DNA of 64,000 nt from Bifidobacterium bohemicum DSM 22767 (GTDB taxonomy: Bacteria > Actinomycetota > Actinomycetes > Actinomycetales > Bifidobacteriaceae). The translations under genes and the position numbers were made by a program. A model generated the notes under the pieces. The model saw only the letters and a list, made by a program, of their open reading frames with translations. It was not told where the DNA came from and made no database searches. Below are positions 45,351-54,573 of the stretch, piece by piece. The stretch's first letter is position 1, and each line of letters starts with the position of its first letter. The stretch lies in contig NZ_JGYP01000005.1 of assembly GCF_000741525.1 (NCBI RefSeq), positions 45,989-109,988 on the forward strand, written 5' to 3'.

Positions 45351-46475
45351 TTAGTTGTTGAACCTCATCGGCACCAGCAGATAGCGGTAGTTCTTCGATT
45401 CATCCGAATCGGCCTCCTGCTGCCCGTTGAACTCGACCGGTTTGACGGCGGTCGTCATCTTCATCCTCACGAACGGCTCGGTGATGGCGCCCAGACCTTC
45501 GATGAGGTACGACGGATTGAATGCCACGGTGATGTCCTGGCCATCCATGTCAATGTCGAGCATCTCCTTGGCCTGGGACTCATCCGCGGTACCGGCCGAA
45601 AGCGTAAGATTCTGACCCTCAAAGACCATGCGGATAGGTGCATTGCGTTCCGCGACAAGAGCCACCCGCTTGATTGCGTCGAGTAGCTTCTGGCGATCGA
45701 TCACCGCCTCGATCGGGTAATCGTCGGCAAAGAGCCTGTCGACGGTGGGGAATTCGCCGTCAATGAGCTGCGACGTGGAAACACGGCCGGCGTTTTCAAA
45801 GCCGAGAAGCGACGGACTTTCCACATCAAAACCGATGGTTACGTTCTGGTGCTCATCGACGGATCTTGCCACGTCGCGCAACAATGACCCCCGGACCAAG
45901 GTCTGCGTATCAATGTCGGCATTTTCGGGGCTCCAGGTAAACGTCGAGCGGGAAAGACGGAAGCGGTCGGTGGCCGTCATGATGACCTGGTCGCCCTGGA
46001 ACTGAATACGCACCCCGGTCAAAACCGGCCGGTTCTCCTCACGTGACACCGCGACCGAAGCCTGGGAAATCGCCTCGACGAAGGTCGGCGCATCCACCTG
46101 ACCAAGCACCGGAGGAATCTCCGGGAGATCAGGATACTCGGATTCGGGCATGAGTTGCAGCGTGAACGTTGATTTGCCCGATGAAATCGTCAAGGTGTTG
46201 CCAGAGGTGGTGAGGTAGGCCTTTTCCTGAGGTAAGGATTTGGTGATATCCGCAAGCAGTTTGCCCTGAACCAGTACGGCTCCCGGTTCGTCTATGCCCG
46301 CTTCGATGTGATGGCGGGCTGAAATTTCATAGTTAAATGCGGATAGTTGCAATGTTCCGTCAACCGCTTCAAGACGGACACCCGCGAGAATCGGGTTGGC
46401 CGGCCGCGCGGCGATGACTCTTGTCGTCCATGCCACGGCCTCTGCAAGGGAGGTGGAGTTGATTTCTACTTTCAT
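45351..46475 (-). CDS. dnaN: DNA polymerase III beta subunit (sliding clamp)
   Basis: A 374-residue clamp with the three-domain beta fold and the C-terminal YRYLLVPMRFNN (family ending YVVMPMRL). The N-terminus is MKVEINSTSLAEAVAWTTRV. It encircles DNA and tethers polymerase III. It sits directly downstream of dnaA and oriC in the leftward block. Confidence 0.97.
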   Translation of the reverse strand: MKVEINSTSLAEAVAWTTRVIAARPANPILAGVRLEAVDGTLQLSAFNYEISARHHIEAGIDEPGAVLVQGKLLADITKSLPQEKAYLTTSGNTLTISSGKSTFTLQLMPESEYPDLPEIPPVLGQVDAPTFVEAISQASVAVSREENRPVLTGVRIQFQGDQVIMTATDRFRLSRSTFTWSPENADIDTQTLVRGSLLRDVARSVDEHQNVTIGFDVESPSLLGFENAGRVSTSQLIDGEFPTVDRLFADDYPIEAVIDRQKLLDAIKRVALVAERNAPIRMVFEGQNLTLSAGTADESQAKEMLDIDMDGQDITVAFNPSYLIEGLGAITEPFVRMKMTTAVKPVEFNGQQEADSDESKNYRYLLVPMRFNN

Positions 46476-46599
46476 GTGTTCCTGCTTTCGATGTATTCGT
46501 TAGTTGTCATTCTACTGGCTTTTGAGCTGACTGAAGGTTGCTTTTAGAGCAGACGAATTTTGAAATGCGTTTATCGGGTAATTTATGACGATGATCTTA

Positions 46600-46925
46600 A
46601 AGGATTGAAGTAGTAGCCGTAGTAATAAGCACCGTGGATATGTGGATAAAGGTTCGGAACATTGACGGCAAGCGGGTTTCCACTCAGTGACGCTATGTGG
46701 ATAACTCTTGCGGAGATTGTGGATAAAAGCCTAAGTTATCCACCGAGATGGTTTTGCAAAAAAATTATCCACACAAAACGTGCCTTTATCAACGAGTTGT
46801 CCACCAAAAAACAGGCGTCCGTCAACGACTTATTCGCAGGATTTACCCACAATTGTGAATAACGCTGTGGATAACTTTTTCTTCTAAAAACTCACAGCCG
46901 GGTGTGTCGCGGTGGATAATTCTCG
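46600..46925. other. oriC, dnaA-dnaN side: DnaA box cluster
   Basis: Between dnaA and dnaN. Five perfect TTATCCACA boxes are seen: four inverted (46641, 46696, 46718, 46866, as TGTGGATAA) and one direct (46765). Near matches are TTATCCACC 46736, TTGTCCACC 46797, TGTGAATAA 46854 and GGTGGATAA 46911. An AT-rich stretch precedes them (about 46550-46600) and could unwind. The divergence of gene direction around here supports oriC. Confidence 0.88.
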
Positions 46926-47294
46926 AAAAGGCAGTTCCGCTCCGTGAGCGGCTTCGAGCTGATTCGACGGTCGTTTTCACTGCTAACGCTGGTCAAAACG
47001 ACGAACGGTGTGGCTACGTGCAGAGGCCACACATGCTTCACTTCGCCAACCTCGTATCCTTGTTCATCGGCAAGCGTCATTTCCTTCGCATGATTTGTTC
47101 CGCAGTGCAAGCGAGCGTACGGAGATAACACTATTGAGTTGTGAAATGGGCACAAAACGAAGGGTCTGTAATCGGTCTCGGATATTCGGTCGACTAAGCG
47201 CGGCGACGATCGATGAACTTAGTGAACGTCAAGCGTCGGTGATCCGCCGACGAGGGGATTGGATGATTCTGCTGTGATCTCGTCCGATTTTCGT
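46926..47294. other. Region downstream of dnaA
   Basis: About 370 bp between the dnaA stop and the box cluster. No gene is supported; short open frames lack known domains. It may contain the dnaA terminator or part of the origin. Confidence 0.35.
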
Positions 47295-49184
47295 TTATTC
47301 GTCGGAATGCTGCTTCAAACGCACGGTCAATTCCATCACGTAGTTGTAGATCTCCTGTTTTTCCTGCATCTCGTCGGAAATGCGCGTGTATGCATGCATT
47401 ACGGTTGTGTGGTCGCGTCCGCCGAACACCTCGCCGATATCCACCAGGCTCATGCTGGTCATCTCACGAGCCAGATACATTGCGATCTGTCGCGCCAACG
47501 CCACGTTTTTGGTGCGTGCTCGACCCACAAGGTCATCGAAAGTCAGGTGGAAGTACTTGGCCACCTGACCGATGATGTCGGTTGGCTTGATTTCCACGTC
47601 GGAGCTAAAGAAGTCTTGCAGCGTCTGCTCTGCAAGGGACCGCGAAACCGGTTGGCTGCTCAACGACGCCACTGCGGTCACGCGCGTGAGGGCCCCCTCG
47701 AGCTCGCGGATGTTTTCGGTGAACCGTTCGGCGATCAGGTCGAGAACGTCGTTCGGGATGGAGGTGTGGTTCATGCTCGCCATCATCCGCAGAATTGCGA
47801 TTCGCGTTTCCAGATCCGGCGGCTTGACGTCAACGGTCAGCCCCGATTCGAAGCGCGAGATGAGCCGGGCCTCGAACCCTTTGAGATTTTTCGGAGCCAC
47901 GTCCGAGGCGATCACGATGCGCTTGTTGGCTTGGTACAGCGCGTTGAACGTATGGAAGAACTGCTCCAGAGTGGCCTCTTTACCGCCAAGGAACTGAATG
48001 TCGTCGATCAGCAGCACGTCGACCTGCCGGTAGCGGCGGTTGAATGCGGCGATCTGACCCTGGGACTGGCTGGGGTTCTGCAACGCCTCGATGAATTCGT
48101 TGGTGAATTCCTCACTGGTGACGTAGCGCACTTTAAGATTGCGGTCCTTGACCAGCGCATAGTTGCCGATTGCGTTGAGCAGGTGCGTTTTCCCAAGACC
48201 CGAGCCGCCGTAAATACACAACGGGTTGAAGTCCTTGCCGCTGCCTTCCGCGACTGCCAGTGCGACCGTGCGCGCGAACCGGTTGGAATCACCGGGCACG
48301 AATGTGTCGAATGTTGCGGCTTTGTTCAGGTGCGTCTGCGGATCCCGAAGGAATTTCTGTTGGTCGACGTCGAACGGTTCAGCCGCTGACGGCGCTTCTG
48401 CCGGTTGTTGCCGGCTGAATTCCTCAGTCGGTCCGTTTCCGCTTAGGGCACGTTCATGCATCGTGTTCGCGTCGGGCTGGGATTGTATGAAATCCGCGGC
48501 ATTCTGACGAATCGCCTGGTGCATCCCGTCCATTTCGCGGCGTTGTCTTAGTTGCGCGGCCGACAGTCCCTCAAAACGAGGATCACGTTGTGAGGGCAGA
48601 CCGGCGAACGTGGGCTGCACAGCCTGGGTCGGAGCCGCCTCATGGTTGGAATTCCTTTGCTGTTCGCCGCTGATTGCGACGGACCTGTCGTCAGCTTGTT
48701 GATTGTGGTTTATGGAAGTCGCTGCTTGCGGCGGATTCGTTGCCTGGAAGGATGACGATGATGGTGATTCCTGCAATCTCTGCTCGGTCTGAACAGCCTG
48801 GCCTGGATTCATGGTTGCCGGGGCCATGCCGCTGATCGAAGGGCTCATCGTGTCGTTGTCGTTACGCAAATCAGCCGATTGCGGCTCCATAGGTTCCGTC
48901 GTCGGTTCGTTGGGTGCAACGCGGAATGCCGGAAACATGTCATGACCGGTGCTCGCCTTGAGTGCACGTAACAGAGCAGGGTTCAGCTCGCTTTGCAGCG
49001 CCTGCTGTGTCGCGTCGCTTGAAACACGAAGTACGATCGTGGGGCCGAATACCCCCTCGGGCACAACGTCTTCCAGCCAACCTTGCCCTCGTGGCGTAAC
49101 GGAAACATCTTTGCGCAAAATGCCCAGTGTGTCGTTCCAGATTTCGATGGCGAGGGTTTTGGGGTCGCTCGATTGTGCCTCCAT
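47295..49184 (-). CDS. dnaA: Chromosomal replication initiator DnaA
   Basis: A 629-residue initiator. The ATG at 49184 has GGGAGGGG upstream; the frame opens 23 codons earlier. Domain I is at residues 1-90; domain II is a long Gln/Asn/Ser-rich linker of about 190 residues. The AAA+ domain III has Walker A IYGGSGLGKTHLLNAIGN and Walker B VDVLLIDDIQFLGGKE. Domain IV ends with the DNA-binding signature EVFGGRDHTTVMHAYTRIS. Confidence 0.97.
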   Translation of the reverse strand: MEAQSSDPKTLAIEIWNDTLGILRKDVSVTPRGQGWLEDVVPEGVFGPTIVLRVSSDATQQALQSELNPALLRALKASTGHDMFPAFRVAPNEPTTEPMEPQSADLRNDNDTMSPSISGMAPATMNPGQAVQTEQRLQESPSSSSFQATNPPQAATSINHNQQADDRSVAISGEQQRNSNHEAAPTQAVQPTFAGLPSQRDPRFEGLSAAQLRQRREMDGMHQAIRQNAADFIQSQPDANTMHERALSGNGPTEEFSRQQPAEAPSAAEPFDVDQQKFLRDPQTHLNKAATFDTFVPGDSNRFARTVALAVAEGSGKDFNPLCIYGGSGLGKTHLLNAIGNYALVKDRNLKVRYVTSEEFTNEFIEALQNPSQSQGQIAAFNRRYRQVDVLLIDDIQFLGGKEATLEQFFHTFNALYQANKRIVIASDVAPKNLKGFEARLISRFESGLTVDVKPPDLETRIAILRMMASMNHTSIPNDVLDLIAERFTENIRELEGALTRVTAVASLSSQPVSRSLAEQTLQDFFSSDVEIKPTDIIGQVAKYFHLTFDDLVGRARTKNVALARQIAMYLAREMTSMSLVDIGEVFGGRDHTTVMHAYTRISDEMQEKQEIYNYVMELTVRLKQHSDE

Positions 49185-49296
49185 GGTCCCCTCCCGTCTT
49201 ATCATCCGTGTCTTTACGACTGTTACGGCAGCATGGCGCCAGCCGTTACACACTGCTCATGCATAGGTAGTTCTTTTCTACTCCTACGCCGGGAAG

Positions 49297-49361
49297 TTAT
49301 CCACAGCCTTGCGTGTTGGGATTATTCAAATGTGAATAACATGCTTGTAATTTGTGGATAA
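49297..49361. other. DnaA boxes upstream of dnaA
   Basis: TTATCCACA at 49297-49305 and its complement TGTGGATAA at 49353-49361, with near match TGTGAATAA at 49331-49339. They lie in the dnaA-rpmH divergent region and may serve both initiation and dnaA autoregulation. Confidence 0.8.
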
Positions 49362-49555
49362 CTTTGTGCCGTTTCGTTGACGTACCGCGGTTTTGGCGTG
49401 TTCACGCCATTTTTGCATTACCGACGTTTTCCGATGCCATGCGCTGAAAAACGTGAGCGTGTTTTGACTTGAGACCAGGGGTAAGAGTAATTTGGTAGAG
49501 CTTGACTCATGAGGAAGCCGTGTTGATGCACGGCTAAAAAATCGGGAGCGTTATT

Positions 49556-49690
49556 ATGAAGAGGACATTCCAGCCGAACAACCGTCGTCGTCACATGAAG
49601 CACGGATTCCGTGAGCGCATGCGTACTCGCAGCGGCCGCGCGGTCATCAACCGTCGTCGCGCCAAGGGCCGCAAGTCCCTGACCGTCTGA
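49556..49690 (+). CDS. rpmH: 50S ribosomal protein L34
   Basis: A 44-residue very basic protein, [20 protein letters not shown] then [20 protein letters not shown], the complete L34 sequence. GGGAG lies upstream of the ATG. It starts the rightward operon with rnpA, yidD and yidC. Confidence 0.98.
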   Translation: MKRTFQPNNRRRHMKHGFRERMRTRSGRAVINRRRAKGRKSLTV

Positions 49691-49716
49691 TATCATTCAC
49701 GGCCAAGGCGCCGGGC

Positions 49717-50361
49717 ATGGAGCGGCTTCAAAGTCATCGGGACTTCGTCCGGGTGCTGAAACGCCGGGCGAAAGTTTCCGAAAAGGACATCGTCGTGCAT
49801 TTTCTGGTGTGCGACGATGCTTCTTGTGACACCCAACAAGTGCGGCAGAGGCGTCGACTTGGGCTCGCCGTGGCTAAGAACGTCGGTAATGCCGTAACCC
49901 GTAACACCATCAAGCGACGTTTTCGGGTATTGGCCAGACGGTATGAAGACCGGCTGCCGGCACGTTGCGATGTGGTGATGCGTGCGAAACCCGGTATCGA
50001 GCGTACCCAGTTCACCGAACTCGACCGGCAGGTCGCGCAACTTTTTGATGCGATCGGGCATAAGGCTAGGCATATGCGCGAATCACACGGGCGCGGCGCA
50101 CTCAAGGATTCCGGTCAGCAACACGTTGCGACGTCGATCGGGTCTGATTTGTTCCGGGCGGATCGGATGGCGGTCGGCGCCTGCAACGGCACCGGCGATA
50201 CTGGTCGCGGTGCGGGAACGCCAGGCGTTACCGCCGACCATGATTCAATGCCCGTCGATCCGAATGCGCTCGATTGCATCGAGCCCAACTCGTTGTCGGT
50301 TCCTCCCGTCGTCAGAGACGGTCCGGACGCGGTCTTTGCCGAAGCGAAACGAGGTGACTGA
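49717..50361 (+). CDS. rnpA: Ribonuclease P protein component
   Basis: A 214-residue protein. The N-terminal 115 residues are Rnp[17 protein letters not shown], then [20 protein letters not shown] and [10 protein letters not shown], the RNR-type RNA-binding motif. It assists RNase P RNA in tRNA 5' maturation. About 95 residues of Gly/Asp/Ser-rich sequence follow and are not part of the family fold; the usual length is about 120. Confidence 0.95.
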   Translation: MERLQSHRDFVRVLKRRAKVSEKDIVVHFLVCDDASCDTQQVRQRRRLGLAVAKNVGNAVTRNTIKRRFRVLARRYEDRLPARCDVVMRAKPGIERTQFTELDRQVAQLFDAIGHKARHMRESHGRGALKDSGQQHVATSIGSDLFRADRMAVGACNGTGDTGRGAGTPGVTADHDSMPVDPNALDCIEPNSLSVPPVVRDGPDAVFAEAKRGD

Positions 50362-50363
50362 CA

Positions 50364-50786
50364 ATGGGACCGGATAGCATGACGCGGCAAGATCGCGTCC
50401 GTTTGAATACTGTTCCGCTTGGCAAAAGCGCGATGCCGGGTGCTCCAAAGGTCAGGGATTTCGTCGTTTTATGCGGCTCCATCGGACAATCCGCTGCAAT
50501 CCGTGCAATTCGGTGGTATCAACGTACCATTTCTGCGCATAATCCCCCCTGTTGCAAATACTATCCTTCGTGTTCCAATTATGCATTACAGTCTTTCGAA
50601 CGATATGGGCTGTTGCGTGGGGGACTGCTGTCTCTATTGCGTCTGTTGCGTTGCCGGCCTTGGAGCCTTGGCGGCATCGACGATGTGCCGCAACGTTTTT
50701 CGCTGTTTTATCGATTTTCCTGGTCCAAAGCTCATGAAGAGCCTCGACTGACACCACTTGTTTCGGGTGAGAAGGAGACTGCCTGA
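50364..50786 (+). CDS. yidD: Membrane protein insertion efficiency factor YidD
   Basis: A 140-residue YidD protein with GAGGTGA before the ATG. The core is AIRAIRWYQRTISAHNPPCC, then KYYPSCSNYALQSFERYGLL and RCRPWSLGGIDDVP. It is thought to act with YidC at the membrane. It lies 2 bp after rnpA and 2 bp before yidC, so it is co-transcribed. It has about 45 extra N-terminal residues. Confidence 0.93.
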   Translation: MGPDSMTRQDRVRLNTVPLGKSAMPGAPKVRDFVVLCGSIGQSAAIRAIRWYQRTISAHNPPCCKYYPSCSNYALQSFERYGLLRGGLLSLLRLLRCRPWSLGGIDDVPQRFSLFYRFSWSKAHEEPRLTPLVSGEKETA

Positions 50787-50788
50787 CA

Positions 50789-51811
50789 ATGTTCGTAAAT
50801 CCTGACTATAACAACTTCCTTTTGGATCGCGGCTTTTTCGGTTGGATCTATAAGATACTCACGCCGATTGAGTGGCTGATGACGCAGATCATGGCCTTGT
50901 TCCACAAGCTGTTGACGATGCTTGGCATGCCTGCAATCGGTCTGTCGTGGATCTTCTCCATCGTATTTCTCGTGCTGATCGTCCACGCGATCATCCTGCC
51001 GATGTACATCAAACAGATGCGTTCGATGGCTCGCATGCAGGCGTTGCAGCCCAAAATGATGAAGATCCAGAACAAATACAGGGGCAAGACCGACCAGGCC
51101 AGCAAAGAGGCCATGAGCCGCGAAACCATGAAGCTCTATCAGGACAACAAGGTCAACCCGATGGGTTCGTGCCTGCCAATGCTTATCCAGGGTCCTGTGT
51201 TCATGTGCATGTTCTACATGCTTTCGGCCATCCCGTATATCGCCCATGGCTCACGCAGCTCGCTCGGTGCGTTCGATATGGCCACGGCAAAAGAATTCTC
51301 GTCCACCACGTTATTCGGCGTGGACGTCGCCAGCGTCTTCGCGCAGAATGACTTATCCGGCAAGATTGTCATCGGCATTTTCACCGCGTTGATGTGCGCC
51401 GCAATGTGGTACATGCAGTTCAACAACATGCGTAAGAACCTGCCCAAGGAGTCGATGGAAGGCTCTCAATACAAGATGCAGCAAGCCATGACCTGGGTGT
51501 TTCCGCTGATGTACATCTTCTCGGCAATTAGCATGCCGTTCGCCGTGTTGGTTTACTGGCTGACCAACAACATTTGCAACATGTTGCGTTCGCTGTGGCA
51601 GGTTCGAGAATTCCCGACCCCGGGTTCACCTGCCGACAAGGAGAAGAAGCGTCGTGAACATGAACATGAGAACGCCCGCCGCGCGAAGGCCGGGGAGCCT
51701 TCCATCGAGGAAGAAAAGCTCATTCTTGCTCGGGAAGATGCCAAGCGCCGTGAAGAAGAGGGCTTCCAGCGTCAGCAGCCGAAGCGGCGTAAGAACAAGA
51801 AGAAGCGTTAG
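50789..51811 (+). CDS. yidC: Membrane protein insertase YidC
   Basis: A 340-residue Oxa1/YidC insertase. Transmembrane segments lie near residues 22-45, 50-75, 125-150, 190-215 and 230-255. The conserved cytoplasmic loop KQMRSMARMQALQPKMMKIQ and CLPMLIQGPVFMCMFYMLS are family marks. The C-terminal tail is strongly basic (RRKNKKKR), as in ribosome-binding YidC forms. It inserts inner-membrane proteins with or without SecYEG. Confidence 0.96.
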   Translation: MFVNPDYNNFLLDRGFFGWIYKILTPIEWLMTQIMALFHKLLTMLGMPAIGLSWIFSIVFLVLIVHAIILPMYIKQMRSMARMQALQPKMMKIQNKYRGKTDQASKEAMSRETMKLYQDNKVNPMGSCLPMLIQGPVFMCMFYMLSAIPYIAHGSRSSLGAFDMATAKEFSSTTLFGVDVASVFAQNDLSGKIVIGIFTALMCAAMWYMQFNNMRKNLPKESMEGSQYKMQQAMTWVFPLMYIFSAISMPFAVLVYWLTNNICNMLRSLWQVREFPTPGSPADKEKKRREHEHENARRAKAGEPSIEEEKLILAREDAKRREEEGFQRQQPKRRKNKKKR

Positions 51812-51833
51812 CGATGACTCATGTGTGCTGCAA

Positions 51834-51849
51834 TGTTTCACGTGAAACA
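51834..51849. other. parS site 1
   Basis: Perfect TGTTTCACGTGAAACA, the bacterial parS consensus bound by ParB. It lies between yidC and jag, 22 bp after the yidC stop. Confidence 0.95.
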
Positions 51850-51983
51850 TGAGCGGAGTGGCATGGTCGGAATCATGGTCGAGCAGTGAATGCATGAACC
51901 AAGAGTTGACGTGGCGTAGCATCAGTCGACCATGATGCCGGCAATAGGTTAGACTTTTAGTAACTGGCATAAAGGAGTACAAT

Positions 51984-52673
51984 ATGACAATTGATGAAGG
52001 GAAGACGGTCGAACAGCTCAACGATGAAGCTGATATCGCCGCCGACTATCTCGAGGGGCTTCTGGACATCGTCGATTATGAAGGCGACATCGAGATGAGC
52101 ATCCGAAACCATCGTCCGAATATTCAGATCGTGGCGGACGATGACGAGGACATCAAGCATCTCATTGGTCGCAATGGTGAAGTGGTCGACGCGCTTCAGC
52201 TATTGACTCGGCTTGCGGTGCAACAAAAAACAGGCGAACGTTCCCGTCTGATTCTTGACGTCGATGGTTATCTCAAGAAGCGTCGTGAGCGTTTGCGCGA
52301 CGTGGCGCTTGATGCCGTCGATGAAGTGCGTGAAACCGGTGAGCCTGTCGATCTCAAGCCCATGAACTCCTTCGAGCGTAAAGTCGTGCATGATCTGGTG
52401 CGTGAGGAAGGACTCAAATCACGGTCGCACGGTGAGGAACCGAATCGTCATGTCACGATTTATATGAAGGCAAGCGAAGAGATCGACGACAGCGTTGAGG
52501 ATGAATCCGATGTCGAAGAGTTCGAACGGGATGAATCTCCCCGCAGTCGTCGTTCGCCCCGTTCCTTCCGTCATGCCAACGCCGATTTCGAAGAGCCGGT
52601 TGACTCTGCCGTCGATGTGAACGGTGGGACGGAAGATGAGTTGATCGATGATGCCGATTTTGTTGAGGAGTGA
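51984..52673 (+). CDS. jag: Jag/KhpB RNA-binding protein (KH + R3H)
   Basis: A 229-residue protein. The KH domain lies at about residues 35-115 (IKHLIGRNGEVVDALQLLTR) and the R3H domain at about residues 115-165 (MNSFERKVVHDLVREEGLKS). The Jag-N domain found in Firmicutes is absent. The C-terminal 65 residues are acidic and disordered. KhpB binds RNA with KhpA and affects cell division and elongation. Confidence 0.92.
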   Translation: MTIDEGKTVEQLNDEADIAADYLEGLLDIVDYEGDIEMSIRNHRPNIQIVADDDEDIKHLIGRNGEVVDALQLLTRLAVQQKTGERSRLILDVDGYLKKRRERLRDVALDAVDEVRETGEPVDLKPMNSFERKVVHDLVREEGLKSRSHGEEPNRHVTIYMKASEEIDDSVEDESDVEEFERDESPRSRRSPRSFRHANADFEEPVDSAVDVNGGTEDELIDDADFVEE

Positions 52674-52716
52674 CTGCCGCTTCTGATCGTTCGTTTTCAT
52701 TACCACTGTAACGGTT

Positions 52717-52753
52717 ATCGTGGGTAGGGGTTTCTGGCTTTACCCACGATTTT
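52717..52753 (+). terminator. Terminator after jag
   Basis: ATCGTGGGTA (52717-52726) pairs perfectly with TACCCACGAT (52741-52750), followed by TTT. A clean intrinsic terminator 44 bp after the jag stop, likely ending the rpmH-jag transcript. Confidence 0.88.
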
Positions 52754-52778
52754 CATGTTCTGAACGTTGATTCCGTAA

Positions 52779-52794
52779 TGTTTCACGTGAAACA
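52779..52794. other. parS site 2
   Basis: Perfect TGTTTCACGTGAAACA between jag and rsmG, just after the terminator. Confidence 0.95.
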
Positions 52795-53348
52795 TTCATG
52801 GGCTCGCTGACCAATGGTTTTATGATTGGCAAACGGTCAGCATTGTGCCCGGTGGTTTCGCATTGAAGTCGAGGATTTCGTTTCCGCTTCTGCCTATACG
52901 AGGTGTTCTGCCCGTTTTATGCGCTTCGCTCTCAGGGCTCAGTTTTGCTCCCGGAATGTATGTTGTTGCTTTCGTTTTTTGCTGGCCGGTTCGAATCCTT
53001 GCTTTTCTAAATATTGTCGGTCGGAACCATGCCGTTTTATTCATGTACCGATACTGCTATGTGCCGCTATGTGTTTTATATCGAATAGCCTGTGTCCTTG
53101 CTGCTTTGCCTTTTGCTGACCGTAAGTTTTACGGATTTGCATGGAAGATCGTAGTTTTTGCTTAGGCACAGCGAATAAGGCTGCATCGATTCCGAGTCAA
53201 GAAATGAACAGGCAGTTTTGACATCCGAAACACCCGCACGATGAAAGCGGTCTTCGGCAGATTACGATGAAGAAGGTCACGGTCATACATGGTTCATGGT
53301 CGGCTAGTACAATTAAAACATAATGCCGAACTATGCGAAAAGGTTGTC
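52795..53348. other. Intergenic region between jag and rsmG
   Basis: About 550 bp with no supported gene. A Cys/Phe-rich open frame near 52845-53165 lacks a ribosome-binding site and a domain, so I do not call it. The rsmG promoter should lie near the right end. Confidence 0.35.
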
Positions 53349-54035
53349 ATGAGTATTGAAATGCACACAGATGATGAATTGAATCAGTCGTCGATTCTTG
53401 AGTCCATACTCGGACAGGCTCTGGGGCCGTTGCGGACTTTCTATAACAAACTCGCGACGGAGGGGGAGGAACGTGGGCTCATAGGGCCACGGGACGTCAA
53501 TATATTATGGGAACGGCATATTCTGAATTCAGCTGCGGTGGTCCCCTTCATCAGCGAGGCGTTGGATGCTCCTCGTTCACATTCCATTGCCGATATTGGC
53601 AGTGGCGGCGGTTTTCCGGGCTTGATTGTCGCGGCATGTCTTCCGGATAAGGACGTCACCCTTATTGAGCCGATGGAGCGGAGAGTCATCTGGCTCAATG
53701 AATGTGTACATGAGATGGAACTTACCAATGTTGAAGTGGTCAGAGCACGTTCTGAGCAGGTCATCGGCCAGATCAAACGGCATGGCTCCGTTCACCCGTT
53801 CGGCGTCGTCACTTGCCGAGCCGTAGCCCCGATGACAAAACTTGCAGGATGGACGTTACCGCTGCTTCAACACGGTGGTAGATTGATTGCGCTTAAAGGT
53901 CGCTCAGCTTCTGAGGAAATAGCCAAAGCGTCCAAGGAGATCAAAAAAAACGGTGGGTTTGACCCCCAAGTTCGCCAAGCGCCTGTAGCGGACGGCTTCG
54001 AGCCGACAACCGTCGTAATTGTCGAGAAGCGATGA
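53349..54035 (+). CDS. rsmG: 16S rRNA (guanine-N7)-methyltransferase RsmG
   Basis: A 228-residue GidB/RsmG enzyme that methylates G527 of 16S rRNA. The SAM motif is [20 protein letters not shown] and the following [20 protein letters not shown] is conserved. LINERHILNS-like [12 protein letters not shown] near the N-terminus is typical. I choose the ATG at 53349 (AAAGG upstream) over an in-frame start at 53289. Its place before parA is standard. Confidence 0.95.
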   Translation: MSIEMHTDDELNQSSILESILGQALGPLRTFYNKLATEGEERGLIGPRDVNILWERHILNSAAVVPFISEALDAPRSHSIADIGSGGGFPGLIVAACLPDKDVTLIEPMERRVIWLNECVHEMELTNVEVVRARSEQVIGQIKRHGSVHPFGVVTCRAVAPMTKLAGWTLPLLQHGGRLIALKGRSASEEIAKASKEIKKNGGFDPQVRQAPVADGFEPTTVVIVEKR

Positions 54036-54042
54036 TGTATCG

Positions 54043-54074
54043 GCATGGATTGTTTCACGTGAAACAATCCATGC
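54043..54074. other. parS site 3 inside a 32-bp perfect palindrome
   Basis: The parS core TGTTTCACGTGAAACA (54051-54066) is extended by GCATGGAT and ATCCATGC to a perfect 32-bp palindrome 8 bases after the rsmG stop. It could also form an RNA hairpin that ends rsmG transcription. Confidence 0.92.
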
Positions 54075-54279
54075 GGGTCATTGTTATTGTCGGCGGGAAG
54101 GTATGTGCGTTCTCCCGACGGGATAAGGCGTATTGTTGAAGGAGAATGTCGTTACTTGTGTCCCGATGAAAATATGAGCGCTTCAAGATCGACGCATTTA
54201 TCATTTTGCGCCAATTAGGGTGTGTTGGGTCAGGCACATGCTGGTATGTCTGTGTTGGGAAGCAGTCTTCAAAATCGAG

Positions 54280-54440
54280 TTATCCACATTTCGCGTCGGT
54301 CTGCCGACTTATCCACATTTTTTATGGTTTCGATGCATGTCGTAGCATAAGCGCGTCATTCCAAGCAAAAAACATGTCCAAACAAGTCGTTCCTCGAATT
54401 GCCTCATTAAGTTATGCACAGTTATCCACAGTTATTCACA
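54280..54440. other. DnaA boxes upstream of parA, three in helical phase
   Basis: TTATCCACA at 54280-54288 and 54309-54317, then TTATGCACA 54412-54420, TTATCCACA 54422-54430 and TTATTCACA 54432-54440. The last three repeat every 10 bp, on one face of the helix. The cluster lies 130-300 bp upstream of parA and may control parAB or add to origin function. Confidence 0.8.
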
Positions 54441-54573
54441 TTATCGATAAACGTGGGTCAGACGGTTTTTCTGTCCATACGAATGAGGAAACTTGAAATA
54501 GTAAGAATGAACGAGAACGCCGCGTGATTCCATAGTTTGCGATTGCCGGTGATACTTATGGGAGTTTAAGTAT

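Noticed and set aside
47259..48389. Plus-strand frame over dnaA
   Set aside because: Antisense to DnaA's AAA+ domain; arises from codon bias in a high-GC gene.
52826..53165. Cys/Phe-rich frames between jag and rsmG
   Set aside because: No ribosome-binding site, no domain, and composition unlike its neighbours.
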